A DNA stretch of 64,000 bases, from assembly GCF_904848665.1 (NCBI RefSeq), contig NZ_CAJHCQ010000006.1, forward strand, positions 310,001-374,000, in the 5' to 3' direction. A program made the translations under genes and the position numbers. The DNA is from Paraburkholderia hiiakae (GTDB lineage Bacteria > Pseudomonadota > Gammaproteobacteria > Burkholderiales > Burkholderiaceae). The notes under the pieces were generated by a model that worked only from the letters and a program-made list of their open reading frames with translations, was not told the origin of the DNA and did not search any database. Shown piece after piece: positions 63,976 to 64,000 of this stretch; the first letter of the stretch is position 1, and the number at the start of each line of letters is the position of its first letter.

Positions 63976-64000
63976 TACGCGCCACCTGCGACGTTCCCTT
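63972..64000 (+). CDS. Start of the next operon gene (partial)
   Basis: ATG at 63972 overlaps the aliB stop (ATGA) and the frame stays open to the edge (MIRATCDVP). The overlap suggests translational coupling. By analogy with the known clusters it could be another hydratase or the CoA ligase of the pathway, but too little is visible to identify it. Confidence 0.4.

Noticed and set aside
1..64000. CRISPR arrays, tRNA or rRNA genes, insertion sequences, prophage genes
   Set aside because: None was seen on reading; no regularly spaced repeats, no transposase or integrase motifs and no structural RNA patterns.

Overview
The window looks like chromosomal or large-replicon DNA of a Burkholderiaceae bacterium, most likely Paraburkholderia or a close relative. 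This rests on the high GC with strong third-position bias (which produces long antisense shadow frames), on GTG and TTG starts behind good Shine-Dalgarno sites, and on the family mix: many LysR regulators, an MdtABC/MuxABC-type RND operon, a PACE exporter and a Bad/Ali alicyclic-acid cluster. I saw no rRNA, tRNA, CRISPR array, insertion sequence or phage gene. Gene density is about 90 percent.

Layout. (1) 1-9394 is a signalling block. It holds a giant Ser/Thr-kinase-like/ATPase/GAF/histidine kinase (its 3' end lies outside the window), an OmpR-type response regulator, a short winged-helix/P-loop ATPase regulator, and a histidine kinase with a degenerate receiver domain at its N-terminus. (2) 9622-17834 is a same-strand run: semialdehyde dehydrogenase, cupin, malate:quinone oxidoreductase, tautomerase, fumarase C, pyruvate:quinone oxidoreductase (PoxB) and an exported alpha/beta hydrolase. 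Two of these enzymes send electrons straight to the quinone pool. (3) 17884-20032 holds a LysR gene and an SDR gene, each behind a copy of the same 73-bp promoter/operator. (4) 20345-26953 has a FUSC exporter, a PhnD-like binding protein without a signal peptide, a zinc alcohol dehydrogenase, a maleate-isomerase-family protein, a roughly 780-bp gene-free stretch and a LysE exporter with an attenuator-like leader. (5) 27349-44739 is mixed accessory metabolism: MFS/LysR and AKR/LysR divergent pairs, GFA protein, TPR glycosyltransferase plus GT87 protein, free-Met-sulfoxide reductase, tartrate/D-malate dehydrogenase plus LysR, HAD, GST, dienelactone hydrolase, nitroreductase and PACE exporter. 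It includes one probable frameshifted cupin gene and one YjbQ remnant. (6) 44755-54193 is a four-gene tripartite RND efflux operon with two RND pumps. (7) 55840-60101 is a MoxR/CobS-like AAA+ ATPase, a CobT-like VWA protein and a membrane-anchored J-domain protein. (8) 60510-64000 is a MarR-type regulator divergent from badH-badI-aliB-like genes for cyclohexanecarboxyl-CoA oxidation, continuing past the right edge.

The best candidates for undescribed biology are the AAA+/VWA/J-domain trio, the pseudoreceiver-histidine kinase, the duplicated 73-bp operator and the LysE leader. All functions are inferred by reading motifs; no database search was run.
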